64,000 bases of DNA from Symsagittifera roscoffensis (taxonomy: Eukaryota; Xenacoelomorpha; Acoela; Convolutidae), in contig NC_087064.1 of assembly GCF_963678635.1 (NCBI RefSeq), positions 45,489,346 to 45,553,345 on the forward strand. Direction: 5' to 3'. Numbering within the stretch: position 1 is the stretch's first letter; every line of letters starts with the position of its first letter. Positions 1-11,904 of the stretch are shown piece by piece. A program made the position numbers and the translations under genes. Under the pieces are notes generated by a model. It had not been told where the DNA came from and searched no databases. It saw only the letters and a program-made list of their open reading frames with translations.

Positions 1-1
1 T

Positions 2-583
2 GACCCAAGTAAATTTGAAACGGATCCATCACTTGGCAAGTTTCGAAGTGAACCAGGACTCTTCGACGATTCTTTGTCTAAACTCTTAGACGGTATCCAA
101 ACCGAGAACGGTGGACAAAGCAACCTCCCCGATACACCTGTACAAATTCGACTATCAGAACGCAATGGAGGACTCGCAGCAGCACCAATTCCTCTGGCAG
201 TAGTCCCAATCCCAGCAGTAGCCGCAGCACCAATAATTGCGCCATTACCACCGGTACCGCCACCAATAGCAGCACTGCCGCCACTAGCAATTCCACCGAA
301 CCCAGATCTGGAGCCATCAGCCCCACCTGAGTTTGAATAGAACAATGGACTCAATAACAACGAGCCGTTGCACGATGCAGCGGTAGCAGTACCAACTGCT
401 GTTAATCTCCGAAACGATGGAAAAAACATGGCCCAAGAAACAGCGTGAACGAAGCGCAAAGCCGCAGTTTTTGCCAAACGCGATTTAGCAACGATGTGCG
501 ATATCCTTCTATTCCACCACGCGAGCAGCAAACACGAAAAAACGTATTGAGAACAATAGATGGACAAATTGCAGTTCCTATTC
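2..583 (+). pseudogene. F1 pol C-terminal tail, cut by the window edge
   Basis: The frame is open from base 2 to a TAG at 338-340. It encodes the region after the integrase: an acidic/serine stretch, then about 50 residues rich in Pro and Ala (VVPIPAV, PLPPVPPP). At the TAG, copy D (17.6 kb) has TAC, so the stop is a later mutation. Downstream codons (341-583) still match D's C-terminus with further stops, and they share with the tails at 5.5 and 13.5 kb a roughly 20-bp deletion that D lacks. Confidence 0.75.
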
Positions 584-820
584 ATTTGAAAAATTCTTCT
601 ATTGAGAAAAATTTTAATTGAGAAAAATTTTTAAGAATCCTCTCTGTTAAAGCTGCTCTGATCTTCTTATTGCAGAAAAAAGTTTTAGAGTTTTGGAAAT
701 TCAAGTTTGACCATTTTTTAGAAACTTTTTGATGTTTTTAGAAACTACGCTTTCAAATCCGAGATAAAGGGCTCAATCGAATTAAAACGGCTGTCAGATT
801 TTTTCTAACAAAGATAACGA
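584..820 (+). repeat. 237-bp junction spacer, copy 1 of 3
   Basis: AT-rich noncoding sequence between the F1 pol tail and mid-gag. Near-identical copies of the same length lie at 5708-5944 and 13665-13901. Unit D has no such sequence: there the pol reading frame simply continues to its end. Its shared presence shows that the three tail-to-gag joins descend from a single event. Confidence 0.8.
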
Positions 821-1173
821 CAGCAGTACCCAAACATGTACCAAAATCAACACAATCAGCCAATGGTGCAAATGCATCCATCATCACAATTCCAAACGGC
901 TCAGAATTATCCGACGCAACAAACTGTCGCAAATCAAATGCCACAAGCTGAAACTCAAAACCCCAATGGACCCTTCATACCAATGGTGCGATCATCAGCC
1001 AAATTTTGCGACGTTTCTGGAAAATTTAACCACACCGCAAGTCAAAACTGGGAGCGACAGAAACCACAAAGACGCGGATAAAACTTCCCGTTTCCAAACG
1101 AGCCAAAAAAACTAATAAAGCCACTGAGTCAGCCCCCTATCTCATCTAAATCACCGAAATCATCATCGACCGA
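821..1173 (+). pseudogene. F1 gag C-terminal fragment with degenerate zinc knuckle
   Basis: Gln/Asn/Pro-rich Gag C-terminus (best frame 836-1081). The nucleocapsid CCHC motif would be C-x2-C-x4-H-x4-C; here it reads CDVSGKFNHTASQN, with the second and fourth Cys replaced by Ser and Asn. No RNA-binding knuckle could form. Gag-like sequence continues past the stop to about 1173, where it joins an element leader instead of the protease. Confidence 0.7.
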
Positions 1174-1475
1174 TCTCCAGATTTTTCAACAATCAACAAA
1201 AACAGTTAGTCAAACGAAAACTCAAAACTCAAACTTGCAGCAAATTGATTTAATTTTCATTAAGTTTCCCCGCCATAAAAGTAAAAAATCCAAAACAAAT
1301 AGCATAACCCAATAATTAAAGCAGCAAAATCTGATTTGCAATAATAAGTGATACCGCTAGCTCCCTTTGAAATCTCAAGTTTCAATCAAACTCTAGTGTT
1401 TCCCCCAATCTGAATAACTGCTGTGCCTCATCATCAATTGTATCACCAAATTGATATTCATTCAACTGTAATACG
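1174..1475 (+). other. F1 leader (untranslated region before gag)
   Basis: Noncoding stretch before the gag ATG. It recurs at 6299-6601 and in part at 20441-20690, always directly before the same gag start, so it is the element's 5' leader or the tail of a lost LTR. I could not identify LTR ends, a primer-binding site or a promoter. Confidence 0.55.
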
Positions 1476-1892
1476 ATGCCACACGCGCAAATTTCCGTCG
1501 AACCCTACGGAGGAACGGAAAAAGAAGACTTTTTAGATTTCGAGCAACTTTTTCAAGGATACATGCGAGTAGCGGCTATACCAAACGAGCAACAAGCGAA
1601 TTTCTTATAACATCTACGAGAAAACGCACTGCCGTTCTATCAGACACTAGGACCAGCAACTCGAGCTATAGTTCCTGCGAGTTTCATATTCCTCAGGGAT
1701 CACCAGCTTCAAGAAGTCCACGTTTTGAAGTTAGAGCAACTGCGATTTAACCCGAAAACAGATACTCCCGTGAAATTTCTTGTGAACTTGACAAAGAAAG
1801 CGCAGGAATTGTGTAACTTGACCCAGAATCAAATCACAAGCCTGAGATTTGCCGGAAAGACGATTATCCAAAAGGCTGATTTAACGAAGTAA
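1476..1892 (+). pseudogene. F1 gag N-terminal region, unit A
   Basis: An ATG at 1476 opens a 44-codon frame (starting MPHAQISVEP) that ends at a TAA near 1606. The copy at 20.77 kb reads through this point, so a small deletion shifted the frame here. Homologous Gag codons continue in another frame to a TAA at 1890-1892. The segment has the helical, Gln/Leu-rich character of retrotransposon Gag capsid-like domains. It is broken and cannot make a full Gag. Confidence 0.65.
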
Positions 1893-2480
1893 ACGAGAAA
1901 ATCTCAGAAAATTCAATAAGCGCTCTCACAAACTTGTCCACAAATCAGGAACAAATAGAGAAGCAGCTCAATGAAATTTGATCACAATTAACTGAGCAGT
2001 CGCAGAAACAATTTAATCCGCTTCCCGGACAAAATCGGACCAAAAGCAGTCAGAGTGGTCAGCCAAACCAAAACAACGATTATGAACAACAACGAGCCAA
2101 TAAAGCTATCAGCCAAACCAAAACAAAGATTATGAACAACAACGAGCCAATAGAGGCGGCACACGCAGAAATAAATGGCCAAATAATTTTGACTTGAACA
2201 ATACCAAGCCAGATGCTCAAAATATGCTTTCAGTTGCTCCACCGCAATATTCCCAGTGGTAATATCAAAATCAGCAGTACCCAAACATGTTCCAGAACCA
2301 ACACAATCAGCCAATGGTGCAAATGCATCCATCATCACAAATCCAAACGGCTCAGAATTATCCGAAGCAACAATTTGTCGCAAATCAAATGCCACAAGCT
2401 GAAACTCAAAATCCCAATGGACGCTTCGTACCAATGGTGCGATCATCAGCCAAATTTTGCGACGTTTGTGGAAAATTTAA
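1893..2480 (+). pseudogene. F1 gag middle and nucleocapsid region, unit A
   Basis: Gln/Asn-rich Gag sequence containing an internal tandem duplication of about 50 bp around 2070-2150 (repeated 'attatgaacaacaacgagcc'). It ends in a half-preserved zinc knuckle: CDVCGKFN keeps the first two Cys. Immediately after that, the sequence jumps into reverse transcriptase, deleting the rest of the knuckle and the whole protease. Confidence 0.65.
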
Positions 2481-3112
2481 CAACATTGTCACATTCCAAA
2501 TACAGTAGTCCACTATTTGCGCATCGAAAGTCATCAAGTAAATTGCGGATGTTGATTGACCTCAGAAGGATAAACCATTCACTCAAGAATGACTATAACA
2601 ACAGCAACTTTCCCATCTCAAACATGACTTATGCTCCAAACCACTTTGTAGGGAAGAATTTGCTTATCAAGTTGGACTGTTCGCAAGCATACCATTGTGT
2701 GCAATTGGCAGATGACCTTTCAGTACGACTTTTGGCATTTAATTTCAGGTCACGAACTTACGTATACGAATTCCTGGGCCAAGGTCTAAGCAAATCAGTC
2801 ATAGGATTAAGTTCATTTATCCGACATTACCTTGATCCATGCCTAGCTGCAGACCTATGTACACAATTCATGAATGACATTGGTAGCGCAGTCAAAAACT
2901 TCGATGAAATGATACCGACTCTTTCGAAAATCTTTGAAAGTGTAAGGAAGTCAGGAATTAAATTGTCTCCGAACAAATGTGAGATCGGAACACAAAGACT
3001 GAACTTGCTTGGTAATATAATTACACCAACAGGAGTGTCACCTAAACAAGAGAAAATCTCAAACTTTCCTAGAGAAAAAAAATTGCCACGAACAGTTAAA
3101 CAAGTTAAATGA
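2213..3112 (+). pseudogene. F1 gag-RT fusion frame with mutated RT active site, unit A
   Basis: A 299-codon frame: out-of-phase gag for the first ~90 residues, then Ty3-type RT (fingers LRMLIDLRRINHSL, motif A LIKLDCSQAYH). The catalytic YxDD box reads FMND in CTQFMNDIG, so the first catalytic Asp is Asn and DNA synthesis should be lost. The thumb follows (KLSPNKCEIGT, LLGNIITPTG). The same FMND occurs in units B and C, so it predates amplification. No protease lies upstream. Confidence 0.75.
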
Positions 3113-4176
3113 CTAATCGGATTTGTACAGTTTTTTTGCAACTATATGCCATGCCTAGGAGAAAAACTGATAACATTCTATCGACTACTCAGAAAAGATG
3201 TTGCTTTTGAAACAGATGAAGAGCACAATCAAACTCTTGAAGTGCAAAAGCATGATTTGATACAAGCAACAGACATAACACTTCGGTTGCAAAAGCCAGG
3301 ACTACAATACGTAATACTTTGTGATGCAAGCTATCATGGAAGAGGTTTTGTGCTCATGGTTGAAAACTATGTGAAAACTGACAACAATGGTGAAATGAAA
3401 ACATATGCACCAGTGTTTTTGGCTCAAGACTCTTCAATACAGCACAACTGAAGTTCTCTATCTACTACAAAGAGTTCTTAGCTCTATACTTTGCTATCGA
3501 CCATTTCTCTCACTTCATCTGGGGATCATTCAAACCAGTGATAATCCTTGCTGATAATCGGAGCCTGAAAAAGTTTTGTCAAGCAAAATTGATACAACCA
3601 TCAGTTTGGAATTCCTTGGATCGAGTATTGGCATTCAACATCATCATTGCTCATATACTTGGAAAAGCAAATTATGCAACAGCTTTTCTCTCAAGAGTGC
3701 AAACAGACCCATCAGCTTCCCTTTCCCTGAAATTAACGAATAAAATTCCGGTACGAGAAATACAAATCGATACGACAGCGAAAGTACCTGATGCGTCTCT
3801 CAACCTGATCCAATCAATAGACGAGGCATTTCCCGAAAAGAAACAAATTGACGATAACCTCAGAGCACAACTGCTTGAAATCGGGCTCTATGGAAAAATT
3901 TTCCGACAGCTCAGCACAAAAGACAATAGTGATATAGTCGAACCACAAAATTTTGTCAGACTATCAGGAACAACAATCGCCGCAAATGGATACCCTGCTC
4001 CTGCTGACCTGTTTCAAGTCCTGAATTTGAAGCACGAAATTCTCAATTTGGAAAATAAACAAGAAAAGTATCCTGATATCGAAGATGTGAAGAAACGGAT
4101 ACACACTGAACAAGTTCCAAACCTCACGTACGAAAACAGTCGAAAGAAGAAATACGCTAAGCAGTTTAACCGTTGA
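3113..4176 (+). pseudogene. F1 RNase H and connection region, unit A
   Basis: Two frames (3146-3451 and 3538-4176) cover an RNase H domain: first Asp in VILCDASYHG, Glu in YYKEFLALYFA, Asp in ILADNRSLKKF. The last catalytic Asp is lost (ANYATAFLSR against ANYAADFLSR in units B and C). The domain is split by a stop after STAQHN-type sequence near 3451. A ~150-residue linker to the integrase follows. Confidence 0.7.
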
Positions 4177-4940
4177 TAGTTGAAGACGACGTTCTGTATC
4201 GAGACTTCTTAGATGACACAGTAAAGGTGAAACATAAGCAAAATTGCCTTACAAAACATCGTTGGAGAGAAGTTGTGTAACGACTTCACAACTCGCCTAC
4301 TGGTGGACATCTCGGAATGACAAGGACATCAGAAGAGTTTAGAAAACGAATTTAGCTTCCCGTTTTTACTGAATTTCTAACTAATATGATTAAAAATAGT
4401 TTGACATGTCTGCAACTCAAACAAGCAACGGCAAAGCACCAGATTCCATCATTACAACATATTTCTTCATAACAATGTTTCCCAGGCGACATGATGCGAA
4501 TTGATATAGTTGGACTCCTGAAATCACTTGGTCTACAAGTTTAATCTCACTGGAATCGATGTATTCTCGAAATACTTGTTTGCAGCACCATTGACGAATG
4601 CCAGCGCGGATATTAATGCAAGAGAACTTACAGAGATGTTTTTTGTTCATGGGTACATAACAAAACAATTCTAGCTGATCTAGGAAAGACATTCACGTCA
4701 GAATTTATGCACGAATTGGCGACATTGCTCGAAATTCAACTTAAGCAAGCGACACTAAATACCCGCAGACTATCGGACTTGATGAACAATCTCATGAACC
4801 TCTTAAAAGACTCCTAAAGCTGAACACTAATGAACAATAGTCAGACTGGCACAAAAATGTCCCACTGGCAACATTCATCCACAATACTTCATAGTCTACT
4901 TCATTTGGATGCTGCCCAAGCTCAATTTTCCAAGCTCTGA
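4177..4940 (+). pseudogene. F1 integrase remnant, unit A
   Basis: The HHCC zinc-binding start (GGHLGMTRT; CLQLKQAT) and the catalytic core are recognisable by comparison with unit D, but are split by several stops and frameshifts. A deletion at about 4940 removes the end of the core and joins directly to the tail (TTQSDFGSKS). It cannot be functional. Confidence 0.65.
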
Positions 4941-5707
4941 CAACTCAATCAGACTTTGGAAGCAAATCAATGCAAGTCTTGACACCAATGTACAGAGTAG
5001 AGAAAGTATTGACAAGTTCAAACTACATCATTCGTAAAATGGGAACTAATTACACACAATGCGTACACCTGATTCGTCTCAGACCTGTTATTCCACAGCA
5101 TCAACCAGAAGATCTCAAATCAATTGACTCAAGTAAATTTGAGACGGATCCATCACTTGGCAAGTTTCGAAGTGAACCAGGACTCTTCGACGATTCTGTG
5201 TCTAAACTCTTAGACGGTATCCAACCCGAGAACGGCGGACAAAGCAACCTCCCCGATACACCAGTACAAATCCGACTATCAAAACACAATGGAGGACTCG
5301 CAGCAGCACCAATTCCTATGGCAGTAGTCCCAATCCCTGCAGTAGCCGCAGCACCAATAATTGCGCCATTACCACCGGTACCGCCACCAATAGCAGCACT
5401 GCCACCACCAGCAATTCCACCGAACCCAGATCTGGAGCCATCAGCCCCACCTGAGTTTGAATAGAACAATGGACTCAATAACAACGAGCCGTTGCACGAT
5501 GCAGCGGTAGCAGTACCAACTGCTGTTAATCTCCGAAACGATGGAAAAAACATGGCCCAAGAAACAGCGTGAACGAAGCGCAAAGCCGCAGTTTTTGCCA
5601 AACGCGATTTAGCAACGATGTGCGATATCCTTCTATTCCACCACGCGAGCAGCAAACACGAAAAAACGTAATGAGAACAATAGATGGACACATTGCAGTT
5701 CCTATTC
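4941..5707 (+). pseudogene. F1 pol tail, end of unit A
   Basis: An open frame (about 4940-5464) covers the integrase C-terminal region (VEKVLTSSNYIIRK, a chromatin- or nucleic-acid-contact type segment) and the Pro/Ala-rich tail. It ends at the same TAG as at 338. Decayed C-terminal codons run to 5707, then the shared spacer. Confidence 0.7.
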
Positions 5708-5944
5708 ATTTGAAAAATTCTTCTATTGAGAAAAACTTTTAATTGAGAAAAATTTTTAAGAATCCTCTCTGTTAAAGCTGCTCTGATCTTTTTATTGCAG
5801 AAAAAAGTTTTAGAGTTTTGTAAATTCAAGTTTGACCATTTTTTAGAAACTTTTCGATGTTTTTAGAAACTACGCTTTCAAATCCGAGATCAAGGGCTCA
5901 ATCGAAATAAAACGGCTGTGAGATTTTTTCTAACAAAGATAACG
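5708..5944 (+). repeat. 237-bp junction spacer, copy 2 of 3
   Basis: Same sequence and length as 584-820, joining the F1 pol tail to mid-gag at the identical positions. Confidence 0.8.
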
Positions 5945-6298
5945 ACAGCAGTACCCAAACATGTACCAGAACCAACACAATCAGCCAATGGTGCAAATGC
6001 ATCCATCATCACAATTCCAAACGGCTCAGAATTATCCGACGCAACAAACTGTCGCAAATCAAATGCCACAAGCTGAAACTCAAAACCCCAATGGACCCTT
6101 CATACCAATGGTGCGATCATCAGCCAAATTTTGCGACGTTTCTGGAAAATTTAACCACACCGCAAGTCAATACTGGGAGCGGCAGAAACCACAAGGACGC
6201 GGATAAAACTTCCCGTTTTGCAAACGAGCCAAAAAAACTAATAAAGCCACTGAGTCAGCCCCCTATCTCATCTAAATCACCGAAATCATCATCGACCG
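5945..6298 (+). pseudogene. F1 gag C-terminal fragment, start of unit B
   Basis: As at 821-1173: a Gln-rich Gag C-terminus with a degenerate knuckle (CDVSGKFNHTASQY). It again joins the leader rather than the protease. Confidence 0.7.
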
Positions 6299-6601
6299 AT
6301 CTCCAAATTTTTCAACAATCAACAAAAACAGTTAGTCAAACCAAAACTCAAAACTCAAACTTGCAGCAAATTGATTTAATTTTCATTAAGTTTCCCCGCC
6401 ATAAAAGTAAAAAATCCAACACAAATAGCATAACCCTATAATTAAAGCAGCAAAATCTGATTTGCAATAATAAGTGATACCGCTAGCTCCCTTTGAAATC
6501 TCAAGTTTCAATCAAACTCTAGTGTTTCCCCTAATCTGAATAACTGCTGTGCCTCATCATCAATTGTATCGCCAAATTGATATTCATTCAACTGTAATAC
6601 G
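6299..6601 (+). other. F1 leader, unit B
   Basis: Near-identical to 1174-1475 and directly upstream of the unit B gag ATG at 6602. Noncoding. Confidence 0.5.
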
Positions 6602-7610
6602 ATGCCACACGCGCAAATTTCCGTCGAACCCTACGGAGGAACGGAAAAAGAAGACTTTTTAGATTTCGAGCAACTTTTTCAAGGATACATGGGAGTAGCG
6701 GCTATACCAAACGAGCAACAAGCGAATTTCTTATAATAACATCTACGAGAAAACGCACTGCCGTTCTATCAGACACTAGGACCAGCAACTCGAGCTATAG
6801 TTCCTGCGAGTTTCATATTGCTCAGGGATCACCAGCTTCAAGAAGTCCACGTTTTGAAGTTAGAGCAACTGCGATTTAACCCGAAAACAGATACTCCCGT
6901 GAAATTTCAAGTGAACTTGACAAAGAAAGCGCAGGAATTGTGTAACTTGACCCAGAATCAAATCACAAGCCTGAGATTTGCCGGAAAGACGATTATCCAA
7001 AAGACTGATTTAACGAAGTAAACGAGAAAATCTCAGAAAATTCAATAAGCGCTCTCACAAACTTGTCCACAAATCAGGAACAAATAGAGAAGCAGCTCAA
7101 TGAAATTTGATCACAATTAACTGAGCAGTCGCAGAAACAATCTAATCCGCTTCCCGAACAAAATCGGACCAAAAGCAGTCAGAGTGGTCAGCCAAACCAA
7201 AACAGCGATTATGAACAACAACGAGCCAATAAAGCTATCAGCCAAACCAAAACAAAGATTATGAACAACAACGAGCCAATAGAGGCGGCACACGCAGAAA
7301 TAAATGGCCAAATAATTTTGACTTGAACAATACTAAGCCAGATGCTCAAAATATGCTTTCAGTTGCTCCACCGCAATATTCCCAGTGGTAACATCAAAAT
7401 CAGCAGTACCCAAACATGTTCCAGAACCAACACAATCAGCCAATGGTGCAAATGCATCCATCATCACAAATCCAAACGGCTCAGAATTATCCGAAGCAAC
7501 AATTTGTCGCAAATCAAATGCCACAAGCTGAAACTCAAAATCCCAATGGACGCTTCGTACCAATGGTGCGATCATCAGCCAAATTTTGCGACGTTTGTGG
7601 GAAATTTAAC
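6602..7610 (+). pseudogene. F1 gag, unit B
   Basis: The gag start at 6602 stops after about 45 codons at the same place as in unit A. Homologous codons continue in other frames to a TAA at 7019-7021, then through the Gln-rich middle with the same ~50-bp internal duplication. The knuckle is truncated (CDVCGKFN) and joins straight to RT at about 7610, the same gag-RT deletion as in units A and C. Confidence 0.65.
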
Positions 7611-8190
7611 AACATTGTCACCTTCCAAATACAGCAGTCCACTATTTGCGCATCGAAAGTCATCAAGTAAATTGCGGATGTTGATTGACCTCAGAAGGAT
7701 AAACCATTCACTCAAGAATGACTATAACAACAGCAACTTTCCCATCTCAAACATGACTTATGCTCCAAACCACTTTGTAGGGAAGAATTTGCTTATCAAG
7801 TTGGACTGTTCGCAAGCATACCATTGTGTGCAATTGGCAGATGACCGTTGAGTACGACTTTTGGCATTTAATTTCAGGTCACGAACTTACGTATACGAAT
7901 GCCTGGGCCAAGGTCTAAGCAAATCAGTCATAGGATTAAGTTCATTTATCCGACATTACCTTGATCCATGCCTAGCTGCAGACCTATGTACACAATTCAT
8001 GAATGACATTGGTAGCGCAGTCAAAAACTTCGATGAAATGATACCGACTCTTTCGAAAATCTTCGAAAGTGTAAGGAAGTCAGGATTTAAATTGTCTCCG
8101 AACAAATGTGAGATCGGAACACAAAGACTGAACTTGCTTGGTAATATAATTACACCAACAGGAGTGTCACCTAAACAAGAGAAAATCTGA
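7342..8190 (+). pseudogene. F1 gag-RT fusion, unit B
   Basis: Same arrangement as 2213-3112, interrupted by two TGA codons: one at 7849-7851 and one at 8188-8190, both at TCA serine codons in unit A. The second TGA and a nearby 1-bp deletion (about 8210) are shared with unit C, so B and C are closest relatives. The active site is again FMND. Confidence 0.7.
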
Positions 8191-9303
8191 AACTTTCCTA
8201 GAGAAAAAAAATGCCACGAACAGTTAAACAAGTTAAATGACTAATCGGATTTGTACAGTTTTTTCGCAACTATATGCCATGCCTAGGAGAAAAACTGATA
8301 ACATTCTATCGACTACTCAGAAAAGATGTTGCTTTTGAAACAGATGAAGAGCACCATCAAACTCTTGAAGTCGAAAGCATGATTTTATATAAGCAACAGA
8401 CATAACACTTTGGTTGCAAAAGCCAGGACTACAATACATAATAATCTGTGATGCAAGCTATCATGGAACAGGTTTTGTGCTAATGGTTGAAAACTATGTG
8501 AAAACTGACAACAAAGGTGAAATGAAAACATATGCACCAGTGTTTTTGGTTCAAAACTCTTCAATGCAGCACAGTTGAAGTTCTCTATCTACTACAAAGA
8601 GTTCTTAGCTCTATACTTTGCTCTCGACCATTTCTCTCACTTCATCTGCGGATCATTCAAACCAGTGGTAATCCTTGTTGATAATCGGAGCCTGACAAAG
8701 TTTTGTCAAGCAAAATTGATACAACCATCAGTTTGGAATTCCTTGGATCGAGTATTGGCATTCAACATCATCATTGCTCATATACTTGGAAAAGCAAATT
8801 ATGCAGCAGATTTTCTCTCAAGAATGCAAACAGACCCATCAGCTTCCCTTTTCCTGAAATTAACGAACAAAATTCCGGTACAAGAAATACAAATCGATGC
8901 GACAGCGAAAGTACCTGATGCGTCTCTCAACCTGATCCAATCAATGGACGAGGCATTTCCCGAAAAGAAACAAATTGACGATAACCTCAGAGCACAACTG
9001 CTTGAAATCGGGCTCTATGAAAAAATGTTCCGACAGCTCAGCACAAAATACAATAGTGATATAGTCGAACCACAAAATTTTGTCAGACTATCAGGAACAA
9101 CAATCGCCGCAAATGGATACCCTGATCCTGCTGACCTGTTTCAAGTCCTGAATTTGAAGCACGAAATTCTCAATTTGGAAAATAAACAAGAAAAGGATAC
9201 TGATATCGAAGATGTGAAGAAACGGATACGCACTGAACAAGTTCCAAACCTCACGTACGAAAACAGTCGAAGGAAGAAATACGCTAAGCAGTTTAACCGT
9301 TGA
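8191..9303 (+). pseudogene. F1 RNase H and connection region, unit B
   Basis: Frameshifted at the RT-RNase H border, then open for 242 codons (8575-9303). RNase H residues are kept (KEFLALYFALDH, LVDNRSLTKF, ANYAADFLSR), followed by the linker ending KKKYAKQFNR. This is one of the longest intact stretches in the array. Confidence 0.7.
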
Positions 9304-9732
9304 TAGTTGAAGATGACGTTCTGTATCGAGACTTCTTCGATGACACAGTAAAGGTGAAACATAAGCAAAATTGCCTTACAAAACATCGTTGGAGAGAAGT
9401 TGTGTATCGACTTCACAACTCGCCTACTGGTGGACATCTCGGAATGACAAGGACATCAGAAGAGTTTAGAAAACGAATTTACCTTCCCGTTTTTACTGAA
9501 TTTCTAACTAATATGATTTAAAAAAGTTTGACATGTCTGCAACTCAAACAAGCAACGGCAAAGCACCAGATTCCATCATTACAACCAATTTCTTAATAAC
9601 AATGTTTCCCAGGCGACATGATGCGAATTGATATAGTTGGACTCCTGAAATTACTTGGTCTACAAGTTTAATCTCACTGTAATCGATGTATTCTCGAAAT
9701 ACTTGTTTTCAGCACCGTTGACGAATGCCAGG
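9300..9732 (+). pseudogene. F1 integrase N-terminal part, unit B, truncated
   Basis: The HHCC domain (9300-9521) and first core codons are present. Near 9732 the core breaks off and joins mid-gag of unit C ('aatgccag' meets 'gcagaaacattctaatccgc'). The join is a recombinant tandem boundary inside coding sequence. Confidence 0.7.
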
Positions 9733-10209
9733 CAGAAACATTCTAATCCGCTTCCCGAACAAAATCAGACCAAAAGCAGTCAGAGTGGTCAGCCAAACCA
9801 AAACAACGATTATGAACAACAACGAGCCAATAAAGCTATCAGCCAAACCAAAACAAAGATTATGAACAACAACGAGCCAATAGAGGCGGCACACGCAGAA
9901 ATAAATGGCCAAATAATTTTGACTTGAACAATACCAAGCCAGATGCTCAAAATATGCTTTCAGTTGCTCCACCGCAATATTCCCAGTGGTAACATCAAAA
10001 TCAGCAGTACCCAAACATGTTCCAGAACCAACACAATCAGCCAATGGTGCAAATGCATCCATCATCACAAATCCAAACGGCTCAGAATTATCCGAAGCAA
10101 CAATTTGTCGCAAATCAAATGCCACAAGCTGAAACTCAAAATCCCAATGGACGCTTCGTACCAATGGTGCGATCATCAGCCAAATTTTGCGACGTTTGTG
10201 GAAAATTTA
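9733..10209 (+). pseudogene. F1 gag middle and nucleocapsid, unit C
   Basis: Begins in mid-gag without leader or gag start, because of the join with unit B's integrase. The Gln/Asn-rich part with the ~50-bp internal duplication and the half knuckle match units A and B. It runs into RT at about 10210. Confidence 0.65.
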
Positions 10210-10791
10210 ACAACATTGTCACATTCCAAATACAGCAGTCCACTATTTGCGCATCGAAAGTCATCAAGTAAATTGCGGATGTTGATTGACCTCAGAAGGA
10301 TAAACCATTCACTCAAGAATGACTATAACAACAGCAACTTTCCCATCTCAAACATGACTTATGCTCCAAACCACTTTGTAGGGAAGAATTTGCTTATCAA
10401 GTTGGACTGTTCGCAAGCATACCATTGTGTGCAATTGGCAGATGACCTTTCAGTACGACTTTTGGAATTTAATTTCAGGTCACGAACTTACGTATACGAA
10501 TGCCTGGGCCAAGGTCTAAGCAAATCAGTCATAGGATTAAGTTCATTTATCCGACATTACCTTGATCCATGCCTAGCTGCAGACCTATGTACACAATTCA
10601 TGAATGACATTGGTAGCGCAGTCAAAAACTTCGATGAAATGATACCGACTCTTTCGAAAATCTTCGAAAGTGTAAGGAAGTCAGGATTTAAATTGTCTCC
10701 GAACAAATGTGAGATCGGAACACAAAGACTGAACTTGCTTGGTAATATAATTACACCAACAGGAGTGTCACCTAAACAAGAGAAAATCTGA
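9943..10791 (+). pseudogene. F1 gag-RT fusion, unit C
   Basis: A 282-codon frame with RT fingers, motif A (LDCSQAYHC), the mutated FMND catalytic box, and the thumb. It ends at the TGA shared with unit B (10789-10791). The sequence is nearly identical to unit B over this span, so the duplication is recent relative to the family. Confidence 0.7.
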
Positions 10792-11904
10792 AACTTTCCT
10801 AGAGAAAAAAAATGCCACGAACAGTTAAACAAGTTAAATGACTAATCAGGTTTGTACAGTTTTTTCGCAACTATATGCCATGCCTAGGAGAAAAACTGAT
10901 AACATTCTATCGACTACTCAGAAAAGATGTTGCTTTTGAAACAGATGAAGAGCACCATCAAACTTTTGAAGTGCGAAAGCATGATTTTATATAAGCAACA
11001 GAGATAACACTTCGGTTGCAAAAGCCAGGACTACAATACATAATACTCTGTGATGCAAGCTATCATGGAACAGGTTTTGTGCTAATGGTTGAAAACTATG
11101 TGAAAACTGACAACAAAGGTGAAATGAAAACATATGCACCAGTGTTTTTGGTTCAAAACTCTTCAATGCAGCACAGTTGAAGTTCTCTAGCTACTACAAA
11201 GAGTTCTTAGCTCTAAACTTTGCTCTCGACCATTTCTCTCACTTCATCTGCGGATCATTCAAACCAGTGGTAATCCTTGCTGATAATCGGAGCCTGACAA
11301 AGTTTTGTCAAGCAAAATTGATACAACCATCAGTTTGGAATTCCTTGGATCGAGTATTGGCATTCAACATCATCATTGCTCATATACTTGGAAAAGCAAA
11401 TTATGCAGCAGATTTTCTCTCAAGAATGCAAACAGACCCATCAGCTTCCCTTTTCCTGAAATTAACGAACAAAATTCCGGTACAAGAAATACAAATCGAT
11501 GCGACAGCGAAAGTACCTGATGCGTCTCTCAACCTGATCCAATCAATGGACGAGGCATTTCCCGAAAAGAAACAAATTGACGATAACCTCAGAGCACAAC
11601 TGCTTGAAATCGGGCTCTATGAAAAAATGTTCCGACAGCTCAGCACAAAAGACAATAGTGATATAGTCGAACCACAAAATTTTGTCGGACTATGAGGACC
11701 AACAATCGCCGCAATGGATACCCTGATCCTGCTGACCTGTTTCAAGACCTGAATTTGAAGCACGAAATTCTCAATTTGGAAAATAAACAAGAAAAGGATC
11801 CTGATATCGAAGATGTGAAGAAACGGATACGCACTGAACAAGTTCCAAACCTCACGTACGAAAACAGTCGAAAGAAGAAATACGCTAAGCAGTTTAACCG
11901 TTGA
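10792..11904 (+). pseudogene. F1 RNase H and connection region, unit C
   Basis: Frames 11177-11695 and 11692-11904 together cover RNase H (ILADNRSLTKF, ANYAADFLSR) and the linker. A TGA at 11693-11695 and a nearby 1-bp change split the linker where unit B stays open. Confidence 0.65.

Noticed and set aside
5101-5829. 242-codon minus-strand frame (and 13058-13795) rich in Gly/Ala
   Set aside because: Antisense shadow of the Pro/Ala-rich F1 pol tail; the sense strand explains it.
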